Source: Reticulitermes speratus
Lineage: Eukaryota; Arthropoda; Insecta; Blattodea; Rhinotermitidae
Direction of reading: 5' to 3'
DNA length: 64,000 bases
Assembly: GCA_021186555.1 (NCBI GenBank)
Contig: JAJKFL010000005.1
Coordinates: forward strand, 6,527,678 to 6,591,677
Shown here: positions 20,904-31,630 of the stretch, piece after piece
Layout of the letters: every line of letters begins with the position of its first letter
How positions within the stretch are numbered: the first letter of the stretch is position 1
Notes under the pieces: model-generated
What the model saw: only the letters and a program-made list of their open reading frames with translations
Told to the model about the DNA's origin: nothing
Database searches by the model: none
Translations under genes and position numbers: made by a program

Positions 20904-21204
20904 GGGGCACGCGGTGGCGCAGTTGGATGAGGCACTGCGCTACAATCGGGAAGGTCGCGGGTTCGATTCCCGATGGTGTCATTGGAATTTTTCATTGACA
21001 TAATCCTTTCGGGCGCACTATGGGGTCGACTCAGCCTGTAACAGAAATGAGTACCAGGAATATTTCCTGGCGGTACAGGCGGCCGGTGCGTAGGGCTGAC
21101 AAACTTACCACCTTCATGTGCCAATTGTCTAGAAATCTGGGAGCGTCAACCTCCTGGAACCCTAAGGGCCTGTCCAGGCCTGTAATGGGATTGCTTTACC
21201 TTTA
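20904..21204 (+). mobile_element. SINE-C copy, full-length with TSD
   Basis: tRNA-like head (GGTGGCGCAGTTGGATGAGG A box; GGGTTCGATTCCCG B box), body ATTTTTCATTGACATAATCC, GGGGTCGACTCAGCCT, GGCGGCCGGTGCGTAGGGC, and 3' end GGGCCTGTCCAGGCCTGTAA...GCTTTACCTTTA. A perfect 12-bp TSD, CTGGTAAGATCG, lies at 20892-20903 and 21205-21216. Confidence 0.97.
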
Positions 21205-21216
21205 CTGGTAAGATCG

Positions 21217-21919
21217 ATTCCCTGCTAGGACATCTTTTCGACAATCATTATAAACTGGTCCATTTATCTTACTAAACTCATTTACTGAAGCAGCATACAT
21301 ATGCAGGAAGTGGCTAGTGACCACTTTCGCTCACTTACCACCCCCCTTGGTACCACCTAGCCTTGGAAAAAAAAAACAGAAGAACCGTATTGCGGTTAAG
21401 TTGACGATTCAAAGGCAACCACGTTTAAACAAACCGATGCCTTTCACCGCTGTCTTTAGATTTAGCGCTGAATCCAATCTTCATGCAGACGATCTCCATA
21501 CATCTCGCTGCGAACACGAAGTGTAGCCTGCGGTATATCTCTACTCGAAATTGCTTCTCTCATCTCAGTTCCACAGTTAAATCTCTTATTCTGCTTCCCT
21601 TATTTTCTTGTTTCTCTCTTCTACAACGTGCTTCACCTGAAAGCTTGTTGTGACAGTATAGCTGCCGCAGCCAGTCTAGCCCACACTCCCATTTCTTGTT
21701 AAAATTATGTCATAACGCCTGAGAAGCAAACCGTGGTATTAAGACAGCGCTGCTTTTCCGCATGACCTCTCACCTTACCTACGCCCCCGTCTATACACAG
21801 TTTATCCACTCACACGGCATCGTGATTCCTCATGAATATTTTAGCGCGGGGACTGGATTTCCTGCATTGACTATAGAAACAGTGACGATTTCATTTTACC
21901 GTCTATATCTTACCCCGTC
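21217..21919. other. Unannotated stretch
   Basis: An unrecognised 69-codon frame lies at 21317-21526. A pyrimidine-rich region at about 21540-21620 has no splice or gene context. Confidence 0.35.
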
Positions 21920-22170
21920 GTAAATTTGGGTACTTCAGTCGGTATTGTGACTAGGCTAGGGCTGGACGACCGGGAAATTGTGGTTGGATTCCCAGCACGG
22001 AAGATAGTTTTATTCTCCAAAGGATCAGACCTGCTCTGGGGCCCACCGAGTCTCCTACTGAATTCTTACCGGGGGCTTCTTCGGCGCGGAAAAGCTGCAG
22101 TGAATTGTGACCACTCGCCGCCATACAGTAACGAAGCTAAGGATAAATTCCGGTATCCCTCCATTCCCCC
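21920..22170 (+). mobile_element. SINE-B copy, old
   Basis: Diverged forward SINE-B. The head has TCAGTCGGTATTGTGACTAG and GGCTGGACGACCGGG, the middle GGGGCCCACCGAGTCTCCTA, then a GACCACTCGCCGCC region. The tail is lost. Confidence 0.75.
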
Positions 22171-22239
22171 AAACGCCTTCACAGCGAAATGCTTAACTCT
22201 TATCTTGAAGTCACATATAAACTAAACAGACACATAAAT

Positions 22240-22455
22240 CATGGGTCTCCAACCCGCGGCCCGCATGTGGCCCGCCAGGTTGTATTATGTGACCAGCGGC
22301 CACATTCGTAAATTACGTACATAGGCCAACTATAAAAATTACACAGTAATTTAGGCAGTTATGTATACCACTTATTGCTATTTTCCACATGCGGCCCGCA
22401 AACCAGCCCACAATAACGGCTGTGGCCCCTTACCATAAAAGGTTGCAGACTCATG
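22240..22455. mobile_element. Non-autonomous hAT element with perfect 8-bp TSD
   Basis: Terminal inverted repeats CATGGGTCTCCAACC and GGTTGCAGACTCATG enclose 216 bp. The perfect 8-bp TSD ACATAAAT lies at 22232-22239 and 22456-22463. Subterminal GCGGCCCGC-rich motifs are typical of this hAT type. No transposase. Confidence 0.93.
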
Positions 22456-22604
22456 ACATAAATTTATACATATTCACATTCCCCATAATTTATTTATGGC
22501 ATAAAAATAAAAGTATGCTTCTTTCAGAATATTTACCTCTATATACATAGATCATCATTTTATCTGATAACCACCGGTTGCCACTTCCAGCTGAGTTATT
22601 TATC

Positions 22605-22738
22605 GTATGAGGATGAGTCGACCATAGTGCGGCCGCGGCAATTAAGTCAATGAAAAATGCCAATAATCCCATCGGGAATCGAACCCGCGACCTTCCGGCT
22701 TGTAGCCCAGTGCCTCAATCAAGCCACCGCGTACCCCA
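22605..22738 (-). mobile_element. SINE-C copy, head half
   Basis: Reverse strand: GAGTCGACCATAGTGCGGCC, then AAGTCAATGAAAAATGCC, a B-box complement (GGGAATCGAACCCGC) and the A-box end GCCACCGCGTACCCC. The tail-side half is absent. Confidence 0.9.
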
Positions 22739-23183
22739 TCATTAAACTCATTACGACACGTTTGTACAAGTCATCAGTCTTCCGTCATCATTTCAGCTAA
22801 CCGCACCGCTGATGAAGTTGCCTGAAACCACATGAAAGATCGTGTTTTGAGGTGATGCAACTCTACAGAAGCTGGCCGTAGTATCAGAATCTCAAAGATC
22901 CTTACTGTCCCGTCTTAAAAGGTGAAGTCACTATTCCTGAAAGGTAGCCTTGAAGATGGAGAAAGTATCTGCGAAATGTCACAACAGCCAACAGTCAATA
23001 TGTACTCAGTACCATAATCAAAACGCATTATTATTAGCAACAAACGCGGCGAACGCCTGAAATACTCTATGACACGACCACGCAAACATCCTGAGACAAG
23101 TCTTGTTAGCGCTGTGACGTTCAGAAGACGTGAGTCATCAGTCGGTTGCACACGTATCTACATGCTTACAGGATACTTGAGAG
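22739..23183. other. Unannotated stretch with two weak hammerhead-like strings
   Basis: GCTGATGAAGTTGCCTGAAAC (about 22809) and TTGAAGATGGAG...GCGAAATG (about 22952) carry parts of the hammerhead core without convincing stems. No gene. Confidence 0.3.
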
Positions 23184-23586
23184 CAGGCCAGTGGCCAGAC
23201 CATGAACACAGTGGGTGAAGCCGCTTCCAGTGCGGGTCCATATGCCCACGTACGTTTATATACGTATATAATGCTCTGTTATGCATATACTGTGTGTATA
23301 TATATATATTATGTATGCGTAAGCGTAAAGAGCGCCTCTGTCAAGACCACAAATCAACACTGTAATTACACAACGCGCTCTATAACACTGCACAAAACAT
23401 CTTGCATATACACACATCATTACAAATGAGTTGTTTACAACCACGGCGGTTCGACAGAGGCAACACGTGGATGCGGTAAGGTGTCGCACGTGTTTTGGTG
23501 GGCTGATCAGCATGTTTGTATTTGATATTTTGCAGATTTCTAGTGGGTGCAATGCGCCCACGTGCACCCACCTGGCTACGGGCCTG
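23184..23586 (-). mobile_element. Non-autonomous hAT-like element (family Hb), reverse copy
   Basis: Matches the element at 31264-31622 in reverse across its length: CAGTGGCCAGACCATGAACA at the left and CACCTGGCTACGGGCCTG at the right. It is about 45 bp longer, partly in the GTATATATATATAT run. The 8-bp flanks (CTTGAGAG and CGTGGCAG) agree at only 5 of 8 positions, so its TSD has decayed. Chance frames inside are not genes. Confidence 0.85.
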
Positions 23587-23949
23587 CGTGGCAGTAATGC
23601 ACACTATTCGGAAAGGCTGTCTCAGTTGCATACGTTATTTAGGGTTGACAGAGGTAAGGATTAAGCACACTGGACTGGAAACGAATGAGCCTACACTAAA
23701 GGAATCAAGTTATATTCAGAATTAATTTGGACTGGTCAGACCGTCAAGGCACCAAGCACACGGTCAAATACATCAATAATATATAGTCTTATTGCGACAA
23801 ATGTACACTTTATTGCAATATATTTCGGTGTGAGTTGTAACTGTCGACATAATTTATTGCACCATATAGCTGCATTTCTTCTGTGTAATTTCTCTTTGAT
23901 GTTCTTATACTGATAAACATCTTTTGTCTGTCTGGCTACGACAAACTTT
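23587..23949. other. Unannotated stretch
   Basis: Contains an extra partial copy (about 23778-23804) of the AGTCTTATTGCGACAAATGT arm of the hairpin just downstream. Nothing else seen. Confidence 0.4.
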
Positions 23950-24080
23950 ATGTTATTTTGACCGTACATTTTTATTGTATATAGTCTTATTGCGACAAAT
24001 GTACACAAATGTACATATCTAAAGTGTACATTTGTCGGAGTAAGACTATATACAATAAAAATGTACGGTGAAAATAACAT
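23950..24080. repeat. Long near-perfect hairpin, 57-bp arms
   Basis: The arms (23950-24006 and 24024-24080) match at 54 of 57 positions around a 17-base loop. Each contains ACCGTACATTTTTATTG, close to the ACCGTGCATTTTT motif flanking the hammerhead-bearing palindromes, but there is no hammerhead core. It may be an inverted pair of element ends. Confidence 0.85.
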
Positions 24081-24741
24081 AACAGCAATGATACTAGGAT
24101 ATATGCGAACATAAGAGCCACTTTTAAGACGCTCAATATTAGCACCCTAATAATTGTAACATTCGTGACATACACCGCATTTCCCACCCCATAAGACGCT
24201 ACACGTGATAAGACGCACCCTATAACTTGCACGGTATTTTTGCGGACTTACCAGCCTACTTATGTAACAATTCATCGTACGGTGTTAAGAAGAAAGGTGA
24301 TTTCTGGTGACTTTTTCCGGAAAGTAATGAGTCTAGCGAAAGGAGAAACACCGTAAAACACGCCCTACAGAATTATACCACGTTATATATATATATATAT
24401 AGTATATAAGCGTTTAAACACACAGACGTTTCATTAAACATAGCCTGATAGGCCAAAGTAAACCTAATGTAAATTTTCAAAATCTCCATAATTACATGAA
24501 AAATCCCTGAAGATGACCAAACGCATGTCGAAACATGTCTGAGAGAAATTAACTCTGACACACCACCTAGTCCCCTGTGTTGTATCTGGCAGTATTATAA
24601 CACGCATATATACAGCGCGAATTGAGTCCATCCATACCAATTTTTCCCAGACCTCTCTGGGCAAAGCTTGAAGACCCCCTTTAACACATGGGTACAGATT
24701 TTCATGAGACGACTCTGAATTCTGTTAGGGTAAGCTGAATA
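24081..24741. other. Unannotated stretch with a decayed hammerhead-like string
   Basis: At 24504-24545, TCCCTGAAGATGACC...GTCGAAACATGTCTGAGAG has both core halves with a 3-bp stem II and poor stem I. An AT dinucleotide run lies at about 24382-24402. No gene. Confidence 0.4.
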
Positions 24742-24818
24742 CAGGGTATACACAAAAGAATGGTGCGGTGTCCCTTTATTCACCATTGAAACCGCACCAT
24801 TCTTTTGTGTATACCCTG
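24742..24818. mobile_element. 77-bp minimal mariner-type MITE
   Basis: Perfect inverted ends of 28 bp (beginning CAGGGTATACACAAAAGAAT) surround about 20 bp, with TA at 24740-24741 and 24819-24820. The same ends flank the 575-bp transposase remnant at 34375-34949, so this is an extreme deletion derivative of that family. Confidence 0.93.
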
Positions 24819-25663
24819 TATAATACCCTCTTAAAGGACGTGTGTCTTGGTACACGATCCGCCCTAAAAAAGTAATACTAATGATAACAACTTGGATGGT
24901 ACCAGAAACGTGTGTGCAGATAATGTAAAGAGTCTGCCCGCTGTGTAGCTATGTTCTGTGTGTTATACAGCGACAGACGAGACCTGCATGGCAAAGCGAT
25001 AGCAGAATTTGGGACAAAGCATCCTACGGCGCACACTTAATACGTGTTCCAAATATATTTCCTCTGAATATAAATTTGAGGTAAAAAAACTGCATGAAAC
25101 AGCATACGTATCGTATGGTCGAATAGAACGTCATTCAATAAACAGGTTATTTCTGAAATAGTTAGAGCTCTATCATATCGAGTTTGATCGAAATCTACCA
25201 CGCAATTCGAACGCTGTAAGACGTACGTAAAAACAAAAGTAATAAACCGTTCCTCCCCACCCGAAACATCGCTACATATCTATCAGACTACAAGGCGTGA
25301 CATCCCAGGAAGCCATATCTTCACAGTCACTGCCCGCACATTTCACTGCTCCTGTCATCAAGACACATCCATGTCCCTACAAAGTCTTTTCATGCAGAAC
25401 AAGGCCGGTCACTAGCCACTGTCCCTGTTCGTTCAGGTCCACAACCTCGCATTCTGCTCAATCTCCACCTGTTTCGCCCCAGCAGTCAAGTTCCCAGTAA
25501 TCCAATAAGCCCCTTGATGTTAGACTTCACCTCAAAGGAGGAACAACCTTCTCAAGACTATACAGTGGCATGACGTCTCTGGCAGGTTTGACTAATTCAC
25601 CTCGCTTCACGGTACACGCACCGTTATTCGGTATATTATCATTATTACTACAACTGAATTATA
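24819..25663. other. Unannotated stretch
   Basis: A pyrimidine-rich 67-codon frame at 25297-25500 is unrecognised. No repeat signature. Confidence 0.4.
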
Positions 25664-25945
25664 GTGGGCCGGGATAGAGCAGACGGCATAGGCCTCGCTA
25701 CGGGCTGGACGGTCCGGGGATCGAATCCTGGTAGGGGCGAGATTTTCCGCACCCGTCCAGACCGGCCCTTGTGCCCACTCAGCCACCCATACAATGGGTA
25801 CCGGGTCATTCCAGCGGGTAAAGCGGCTGGAGCGTGGCGTTGACCACCCACCCCCATCTAGCGCCGAGGTTAAAGAAAGAGTACAGCTATACTTCTACTC
25901 CACCTCTGAGCATTCATTGCAGGTTATAGGGCGAAATGTTTACCA
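25664..25945 (+). mobile_element. SINE-B copy, near full-length
   Basis: Head GTGGGCCGGGATAGAGCAG, B box GGGGATCGAATCCTGG, middle CCCACTCAGCCACCCATACA, then CATCTAGCGCCGAGG and a degraded tail ending near TTTACCATTTT. No confident TSD. A G run sits at about 25970-25981, just beyond. Confidence 0.92.
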
Positions 25946-26119
25946 TTTTTAAATTATTACTTCAGCAGAGGGGGGGGGGGTTAGAGGCGCGTGAGCAGCA
26001 AAGGCTATATACGCGCCTATCTACAGACTATTAAGAGGTTTGTAGGGAGAGCTCCATACCCTTCGAGGACTAAGTCAAACTACATTTTATATAAAGATTA
26101 AGTTCGTATCTCACACAGA

Positions 26120-26824
26120 AACAGAGGGTGCTTCCACCTGAGAGACCAGTCTGTGACTGCTGTGTATTACACAATATTCACTTCCTGAATATTGTGTCTG
26201 TGAGGTGGCGTCCATTGTTGTCAACACATTCCCGCAAGCGTTTCTGGAAGTTCTGCATCACTCGTTGCAGCATGATGGGAGAAATTGCTGCCACTTCGTC
26301 CCTGATGTTCTGTTTAAAGTCCATCGTTGTCCTTGGTTTATTTAATTTATTTTATTATAAAAATTTAAGTCCTCATGCAATATTCGGCGCACCGTACGAT
26401 CAGACATTCTTAACGCAATGGCATTTCTGCTTGCTGATCGCCGAGGACTTCTGACAAAAGCCTGACGCACTCTTTCGATGTTCTCAGGAGTTCTAAGTGA
26501 AGGTTCTCTTCCGGGAAGTTTTCTTTTCGCTGCAGAAGCTGTCTCTCTGAAGTTTCTCACCCACAACAGTACAGTATTGCGATAGGGACACTGTCATTCC
26601 GATGAATATTGAAGTGCCGACGAAATATCCGCTGAGTCTTAACAGAATCGTTGTTTTTGAAATACGTCTCCACAGCGAAAGCCCGACGCTGTACCGACCA
26701 GCGCTCCATGGCAACTGAAATGCTTTGAGTCTTGCTAGAAGGGCGCTCAAGGACAACTTCCCCACGCCAACGGTACCAATCACAGCAGTGTTGTAAGATC
26801 ATCAGGTTTTTCTGCCGGACCCTG
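26120..26824 (-). pseudogene. mariner-like transposase remnant, DUF4817-type N-terminus, core deleted
   Basis: Reverse strand. The right edge is CAGGGTCCGGCAGAAAAACC next to TA. The N-terminal helix-turn-helix region reads MERWSVQRRAFAVETYF and FRRHFNIHR, then after a 1-bp frameshift near 26570 WVRNFRETAS, RSPRRSASRNAIALRMSDR and TVRRILHEDLNF. It then jumps near 26338 to a C-terminus with RDEVAAISPIMLQRVMQNF, ECVDNNGRHL and a stop near 26178. The catalytic DDE/D region is missing. The left terminal repeat is not visible. Non-functional. Confidence 0.88.
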
Positions 26825-27804
26825 TATATTAATACGGTAAGGTTTGCTGGCGACATCATGATCTACTGCGCTACCGAACGGACCATTACGACATTTTTAG
26901 AAAGATTATGATTCGGTATTGGTGGCAGTCTCCTTTATTCTCATTAATTCCTTCTGAAAAAAAAAATAGTTTTTTTTTTTTAACAAAAAGCGCTAACATT
27001 AAAAATTGACAGCGCAGCCTGAAGCGGAGGCCAAAGGAAGCTAACATACTTCATACACTTCTGTTCGCCTCCGCTTGAGGCAGGACTGTCGACTTAAACG
27101 TTTTCTTTATTATTTACACACGCCACGAAGCTTGTCTTTCTTATTTACACGTTGCTTATGATCCGCCGATCTCCGAAAGAAATTACCCAGCATTAAGCAT
27201 TAGTATGTACAATTTTTAATGTTTTTTTTTTTTTAAGATTAAGCTGCCGTAATTTCTGTTCAGTAAATATTTCACTGTTTCTACGTGCGAACTGTTCGCA
27301 CGGGTGCAACAAATTTTATCATACTAGGTTCACAAATTTGTTATAAACACACGTGGATAAAGAATAGATGCATGAGGTGAAGCTATAAATTCTTATATGA
27401 CTGTAATACATTCTGTTCGTCTTGTCACGTTACAAATTTCCCAATTAGACTCCCACGAGCAATTTATGCCCAACGCGATTGGTTCACGAGCTGCTCGTAA
27501 AACGTAAAATAACTGGCAATTCTATATGCTAGACTAGTGACATATAGGGCATTCTGCTCGATCAATAGGCAATGACTGGCAATAATGACATTCCATCCAA
27601 TCACAGGCTCACTGTTCCAGTACGTACATCACTGACCGGTAAACAGTAAAGCAGGCTTCGCTTCCGTCTACTGACGTTATAGCATTTCGAAACGTTACAC
27701 TGTCATCATGAAACCCCTGTACCAACAAATACCTTTACATTACTGTCTTCGTTTATTCAACGATACTATATCATCAGCATACGTTACGCAACACCGACAC
27801 AGGA
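26825..27804. other. Unannotated stretch
   Basis: A and T homopolymer runs lie at 26957-26980 and 27225-27236. No gene, SINE or inverted repeat recognised. Confidence 0.4.
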
Positions 27805-28100
27805 CGATTATAAAATAAAGCTGTCCCTGTCCACGCCATGAAGGCACATAAGAGGCGTGGGTGTATAACTCCACTAACTCTTAACCCTGGCACCTAATGG
27901 AGGTGTGTGGCTAGCCCCAAGTCCCTGACGCTTTACCCCCGAAAAAAGAGCCCAGGCACCCCAGTTACCCATTGAAAAGAAGGCTAGGTAGGCCTCAGAA
28001 ACGAACTGGACGTTTGGAGAAGATAAAAAATCTCTTTCTGCTGCCGGAATTCAAACCCCGAATCATCCAGGCCGTAGTGAAGTCACTACACTATAAAGTT
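27805..28100 (-). mobile_element. SINE-B copy, diverged subtype
   Basis: Reverse strand: GCTGTCCCTGTCCACGCCAT, TAACTCCACTAACTC, TTACCCATTGAAAAGAAGGC, CTGCCGGAATTCAAACCCCG and a degraded head. The tail subtype (TGTCCCTGTCC.CGCCATGAAG) is shared with 10310, 29205, 44948 and 51045. Confidence 0.87.
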
Positions 28101-28285
28101 AGTTTCTAACTGCAGTTTTGTAACCCCCAACGTTTTGCACCTTGCGTCCCAGAGGTCATTTGGTTAAGCACCCGTAGTCAAGTCATAAAGTTTTAAGTTA
28201 TCACCACTAACTACAATTATTACTATTATTTTCGAGGTCTCACGTCACGCCCAGTCGACCGTCAAGCGCCACCAGTGGGAAGCTT

Positions 28286-28732
28286 ACCACCGGCTGGGAA
28301 CCAACGGGCTAACAGACACCACCGGCTGGGAACCAACGGGCTAACCTGACACCACCGGCTGGGAACCAACGGGCTAACAGACACCACCGGCTGGGAACCA
28401 ACGGGCTAACAGACACCACCGGCTGGGAACCAACGGGCTAACAGACACCACCGGCTGGGAACCAACGGGCTAACAGACACCACCGGCTGGGAACCAACGG
28501 GCTAACAGACACCACCGACTGGGAACCAACGGGCTAACAGACACCACCGGCTGGGAACCAACGGGCTAACAGACACCACCGGCTGGGAACCAACGGGCTA
28601 ACAGACACCACCGGCTGGGAACCAACGGGCTAACAGACACCACCGACTGGGAACCAACGGGCTAACAGACACCACCGGCTGGGAACCAACGGGCTAACAG
28701 ACACCAGCGGCTGGGAACCGACGGGCTAACAC
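28286..28732. repeat. 32-bp minisatellite, ~14 copies (TR4)
   Basis: ACCACCGGCTGGGAACCAAC recurs every 32 bp, with one 33-bp unit. The variant CACCGACTGGG appears in two copies. The unit is GC-rich against an AT-rich background. There are no unique spacers, so this is not a CRISPR. Confidence 0.97.
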
Positions 28733-29097
28733 ACCTCACACGACACAGCTGCCCAGTACTGCTCTAACCTGTCCACGTACTGCAAGCTGTCTACCTTCCT
28801 GGCTGTTTACGATCAGCGTAATAACAGCTACAAGGCATAAGCCAGCAGCACTGTTCCAGTTTCATAATTGGTTGGTCAACCTGCTTCAAAGTCATCTCTC
28901 TACTTATTCAGATATTCTGAAACTGTGTATCAGGGGTACACAAATTTTTAAAACATCCAGGATCCATGTCAAAATTCCAGGGGCCAGAACGGTGATGATA
29001 CCAAGAAAGTTCCATACTGACGATCCACAAATGTTAGGTGCAACCTAAGAAATTAGTTACCATGGCGACCTGCGTCCGGGATTTGTGAACCCATGAA
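28733..29097. other. Unannotated stretch
   Basis: No feature recognised. Confidence 0.4.
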
Positions 29098-29157
29098 TAT
29101 AGCTATAAATCTACTCCCCTTACATGCCTTCGTGGCATAGACAGGGAAAACTTTATC
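29098..29157 (+). mobile_element. SINE-B 3'-tail fragment, tail-to-tail with the next copy
   Basis: ATAAATCTACTCCCCTTACA to GGGAAAACTTTATCT is the last 60 bp of a forward SINE-B. It faces the tail of the reverse copy starting at 29205 across about 47 bp of GTATGTGTATATGG-type simple sequence, forming a loose inverted repeat. Confidence 0.8.
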
Positions 29158-29204
29158 TGGTACGTATGTGTATATGGTGTGTGTATGTATACACATATAT
29201 AAGA

Positions 29205-29485
29205 TAAAGTTTTCCTTGTCCGCGCCATGAAGATATATAAGGGAAGTGGATGTATAAATCCACTCATTCTTAACCTCGGCACTAGATGGAGGTTAGTGCT
29301 CAACATTACGTCCCGGCTGCTTTGTCCCCGGGAAAAAACCCCGGCGCCCATTGAGTAGGAGGCTAGGTGGGCGCTACAAACGGTTTGGACGTTTAGGGAA
29401 CATAAAAATCTCTCGCCCCTAGCGGGATTCGAACACCAGATCGTCCAGCCAGTAGCCTAGTCACTATACCCACTACACAAACTCG
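29205..29485 (-). mobile_element. SINE-B copy
   Basis: Reverse strand from AAGTTTTCCTTGTCCGCGCC through GCACTAGATGGAGG, CCATTGAGTAGGAGGCTAGG and CTAGCGGGATTCGAACACC to a head ending in CTACACAAACTCGGC. Diverged but complete in order. Confidence 0.88.
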
Positions 29486-29735
29486 GCTGCAACCTATATA
29501 CCGTGGGAAGATATGTAACGTCGTGTAACAGCAATATGCATTCAGAAACAAGTGGCATTTACCGACGCGTTTATGTGTTTTACATGTGATATAACTACAA
29601 TATGTATCACAATTTGACTTCCAATTCCACATTTCATTTGAGAACCAGTTCCCTCATCAAAAACTCACCTTAAGAGGGCTCTGACTCTCACAGTGAATAA
29701 TTTTAACGAGTCAGTGTGGATCGGTTGGCGTTAAT

Positions 29736-29986
29736 TTTTTTTACTCCGGTTTCCCGTTTCAGTGTCGAGGTTTGGAATTCCTTTTGATCACACTGAGAGA
29801 CACACCACAGTCGGTAGGACTCCTCTGGACAAGGGATCGGCTCGTCGCAGAGGCCTCTACCTGACAACAACACACAACACTCACAAGAGACAAACATCCA
29901 TGCCCTCGGTGGGATTCGAACCCACGATCCTAGCAAGCGAGCGGCCGAAGACCAACGCCTTAGACCGCACGGCCACTGGGATTGGC
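29736..29986 (-). mobile_element. SINE-A copy with 13-bp TSD
   Basis: Reverse SINE-A with B-box complement GGGATTCGAACCCACG and head end CGGCCACTGGGATTGG. A perfect 13-bp TSD, GGTTGGCGTTAAT, lies at 29723-29735 and 29987-29999. The tail-proximal 50 bp is unlike other copies and lacks the usual CTGTCGAGCC block. Confidence 0.95.
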
Positions 29987-30009
29987 GGTTGGCGTTAATA
30001 CACAAACAA

Positions 30010-30317
30010 AAAAATGTAAAGCAACCCTGTACATGCCTGGACAGACTCTTAGGGCTCCAGGAGCTTGAGGCTCCCAGATTTCGAAACAATCGGCACATGA
30101 AGGTGGTAAGGTTATCAGCCCCACGTAACGGTAGTTTTTACCCGCCAGGAAATATTCCTGGGACTCATTTCTGTTAGAGGCTGAGTCGATCCCAGGGCCA
30201 TAGTGCGGCCGGATGGATTATGTCAATGAAAAATTCAAATGACACCATCGGGAATCGAACCCGCAACCTTCCTGCTTATAGCGCAGTGCCTTAACCAACT
30301 GCGCCACCGCGTACCCC
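30010..30317 (-). mobile_element. SINE-C copy, full-length
   Basis: Reverse strand from the tail TGTAAAGCAACCCTGTACAT, through CTTAGGGCTCCAGGAGCTTG, GGAAATATTCCTGGGACTCA and GGGAATCGAACCCGC, to the head end CTGCGCCACCGCGTACCCC. It lies 10 bp from the SINE-A TSD at 29999. Confidence 0.93.
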
Positions 30318-30539
30318 AAACACACAAATACAGTACTAATTCATAGACCAGTATCCGTCTAACATTCGCACAACGAAAGTCTAAGATGGGAACAAAACCA
30401 TTTCGACATCTGGACAAACCAGAACAGTTTTATTTCCGTTTAATAAGACCATAAATTGGCGACTCCTAACGGCCTACCCATTTAATTTTTTCTCGTCCGT
30501 AAGAACGTCCATTACGTAAGAATCTGGTCAGCTTTTATA

Positions 30540-31050
30540 ATCTTATAAAGTCCACGTGGTACTCATACTGATTATTCTCGTACTCACACATTCACTACAA
30601 CAGTTGTAGCGACGACTCATTTCATTCATTCTGTTGTCCGTCTTACGACAAGTCCGTAACTTCTTCCAAAGTGAGTTCTGCACAGGGTGCGATCTAGTGC
30701 TTCCTCTTTCAATTTCCAGTATCTTCTCTTTTCCCAGTAGCAGCTTACGCCTTCTTCCTCGTCTTCCCGTCATTTCTATCCTTCCCTCTAACTTTCCTTC
30801 AATAACGTGTTTTAGAAGGCAGTTCCTACGCAAGATGTGACCAATCCAGTTAGCCTTCCTTTATTTTATTGTATGTAGGATATTCCTCTCCTCCTTGACT
30901 GTGTGTAATACTTCTTCATTTCTCACACGATCGGTCCAACTGATATTCTCCATTCTTCTCCAGCACCACATTTCAAAACTTTCCAGATACTTCTGATCTA
31001 TTTTCCGAAGTGTCCATGTTTCAGCACCAACTACAGCGACAACGGCAGTC
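30540..31050 (-). pseudogene. LINE 3'-end fragment (reverse transcriptase C-terminus)
   Basis: Reverse-strand translation reads ETWTLRKIDQKYLESFEMW, WTDRVRNEEVLHTVKEER, then a TAA stop, then RKANWIGHILRRNCLLKHV, GKLEGRIEMTGRRGRRRK and a degraded end. This is the C-terminal region of an insect LINE polyprotein, clearly different from the fragment at 18568-18990. The in-frame stop near 30870 and loss of everything upstream show it is dead. Confidence 0.9.
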
Positions 31051-31263
31051 CCTAAAGTCCACTTTACATATGCTACACCCGAACATATTTATGACACCAA
31101 TGGCAACAGTACTAGGCGCATTCTCCTCCAAGAATCATCCAACAGTCGAATTTAAGAAACTCAAAACCCAGACGAGTTAATTGGAGACTCGTAACACGCT
31201 GTCGGTCAATTCCAATTTTCAGCCATAAAGAGTTTTCATAATAAAGTATAGTTTACTTAATAC

Positions 31264-31622
31264 CAGGCCCGTAGCCACAGGGGTGGATGCACCCACTAGG
31301 AATTTGCAAAATATCAATGACAAACATGATGATCAGCCCGCTAAAATCGTGCGACACCTTACAGCATCCACGTGTTGCCTCTGTTGAACCGCCGTGATTG
31401 TAAACAACTCATTTTCAATTATGTGTGTATATGCAAGATGTTTTGTGCAGTGTTATAGAGCGCGTTGTGTAATTACAGTGTTGATTTGTGGTCCTGACAA
31501 AGGCGCTCTTTACGCTTACGCATACATAATATGTATATACACACAGTATATGTATAACAGAGCATTCTGTACGTATATGCACCCGCTGCACCCACTATGT
31601 TCATGGTCTGGCCACTGGCCGG
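31264..31622 (+). mobile_element. Non-autonomous hAT-like element (Hb) with perfect 8-bp TSD
   Basis: 359 bp from CAGGCCCGTAGCCACAGG to GGTCTGGCCACTGGCCGG. The perfect 8-bp TSD CTTAATAC lies at 31256-31263 and 31623-31630. Imperfect inverted ends (CAGGCCCGTAGCC against CCGGCCAGTGGCC) suit hAT. The reverse copy is at 23184-23586. A 77-codon frame inside is not a gene. Confidence 0.93.
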
Positions 31623-31630
31623 CTTAATAC

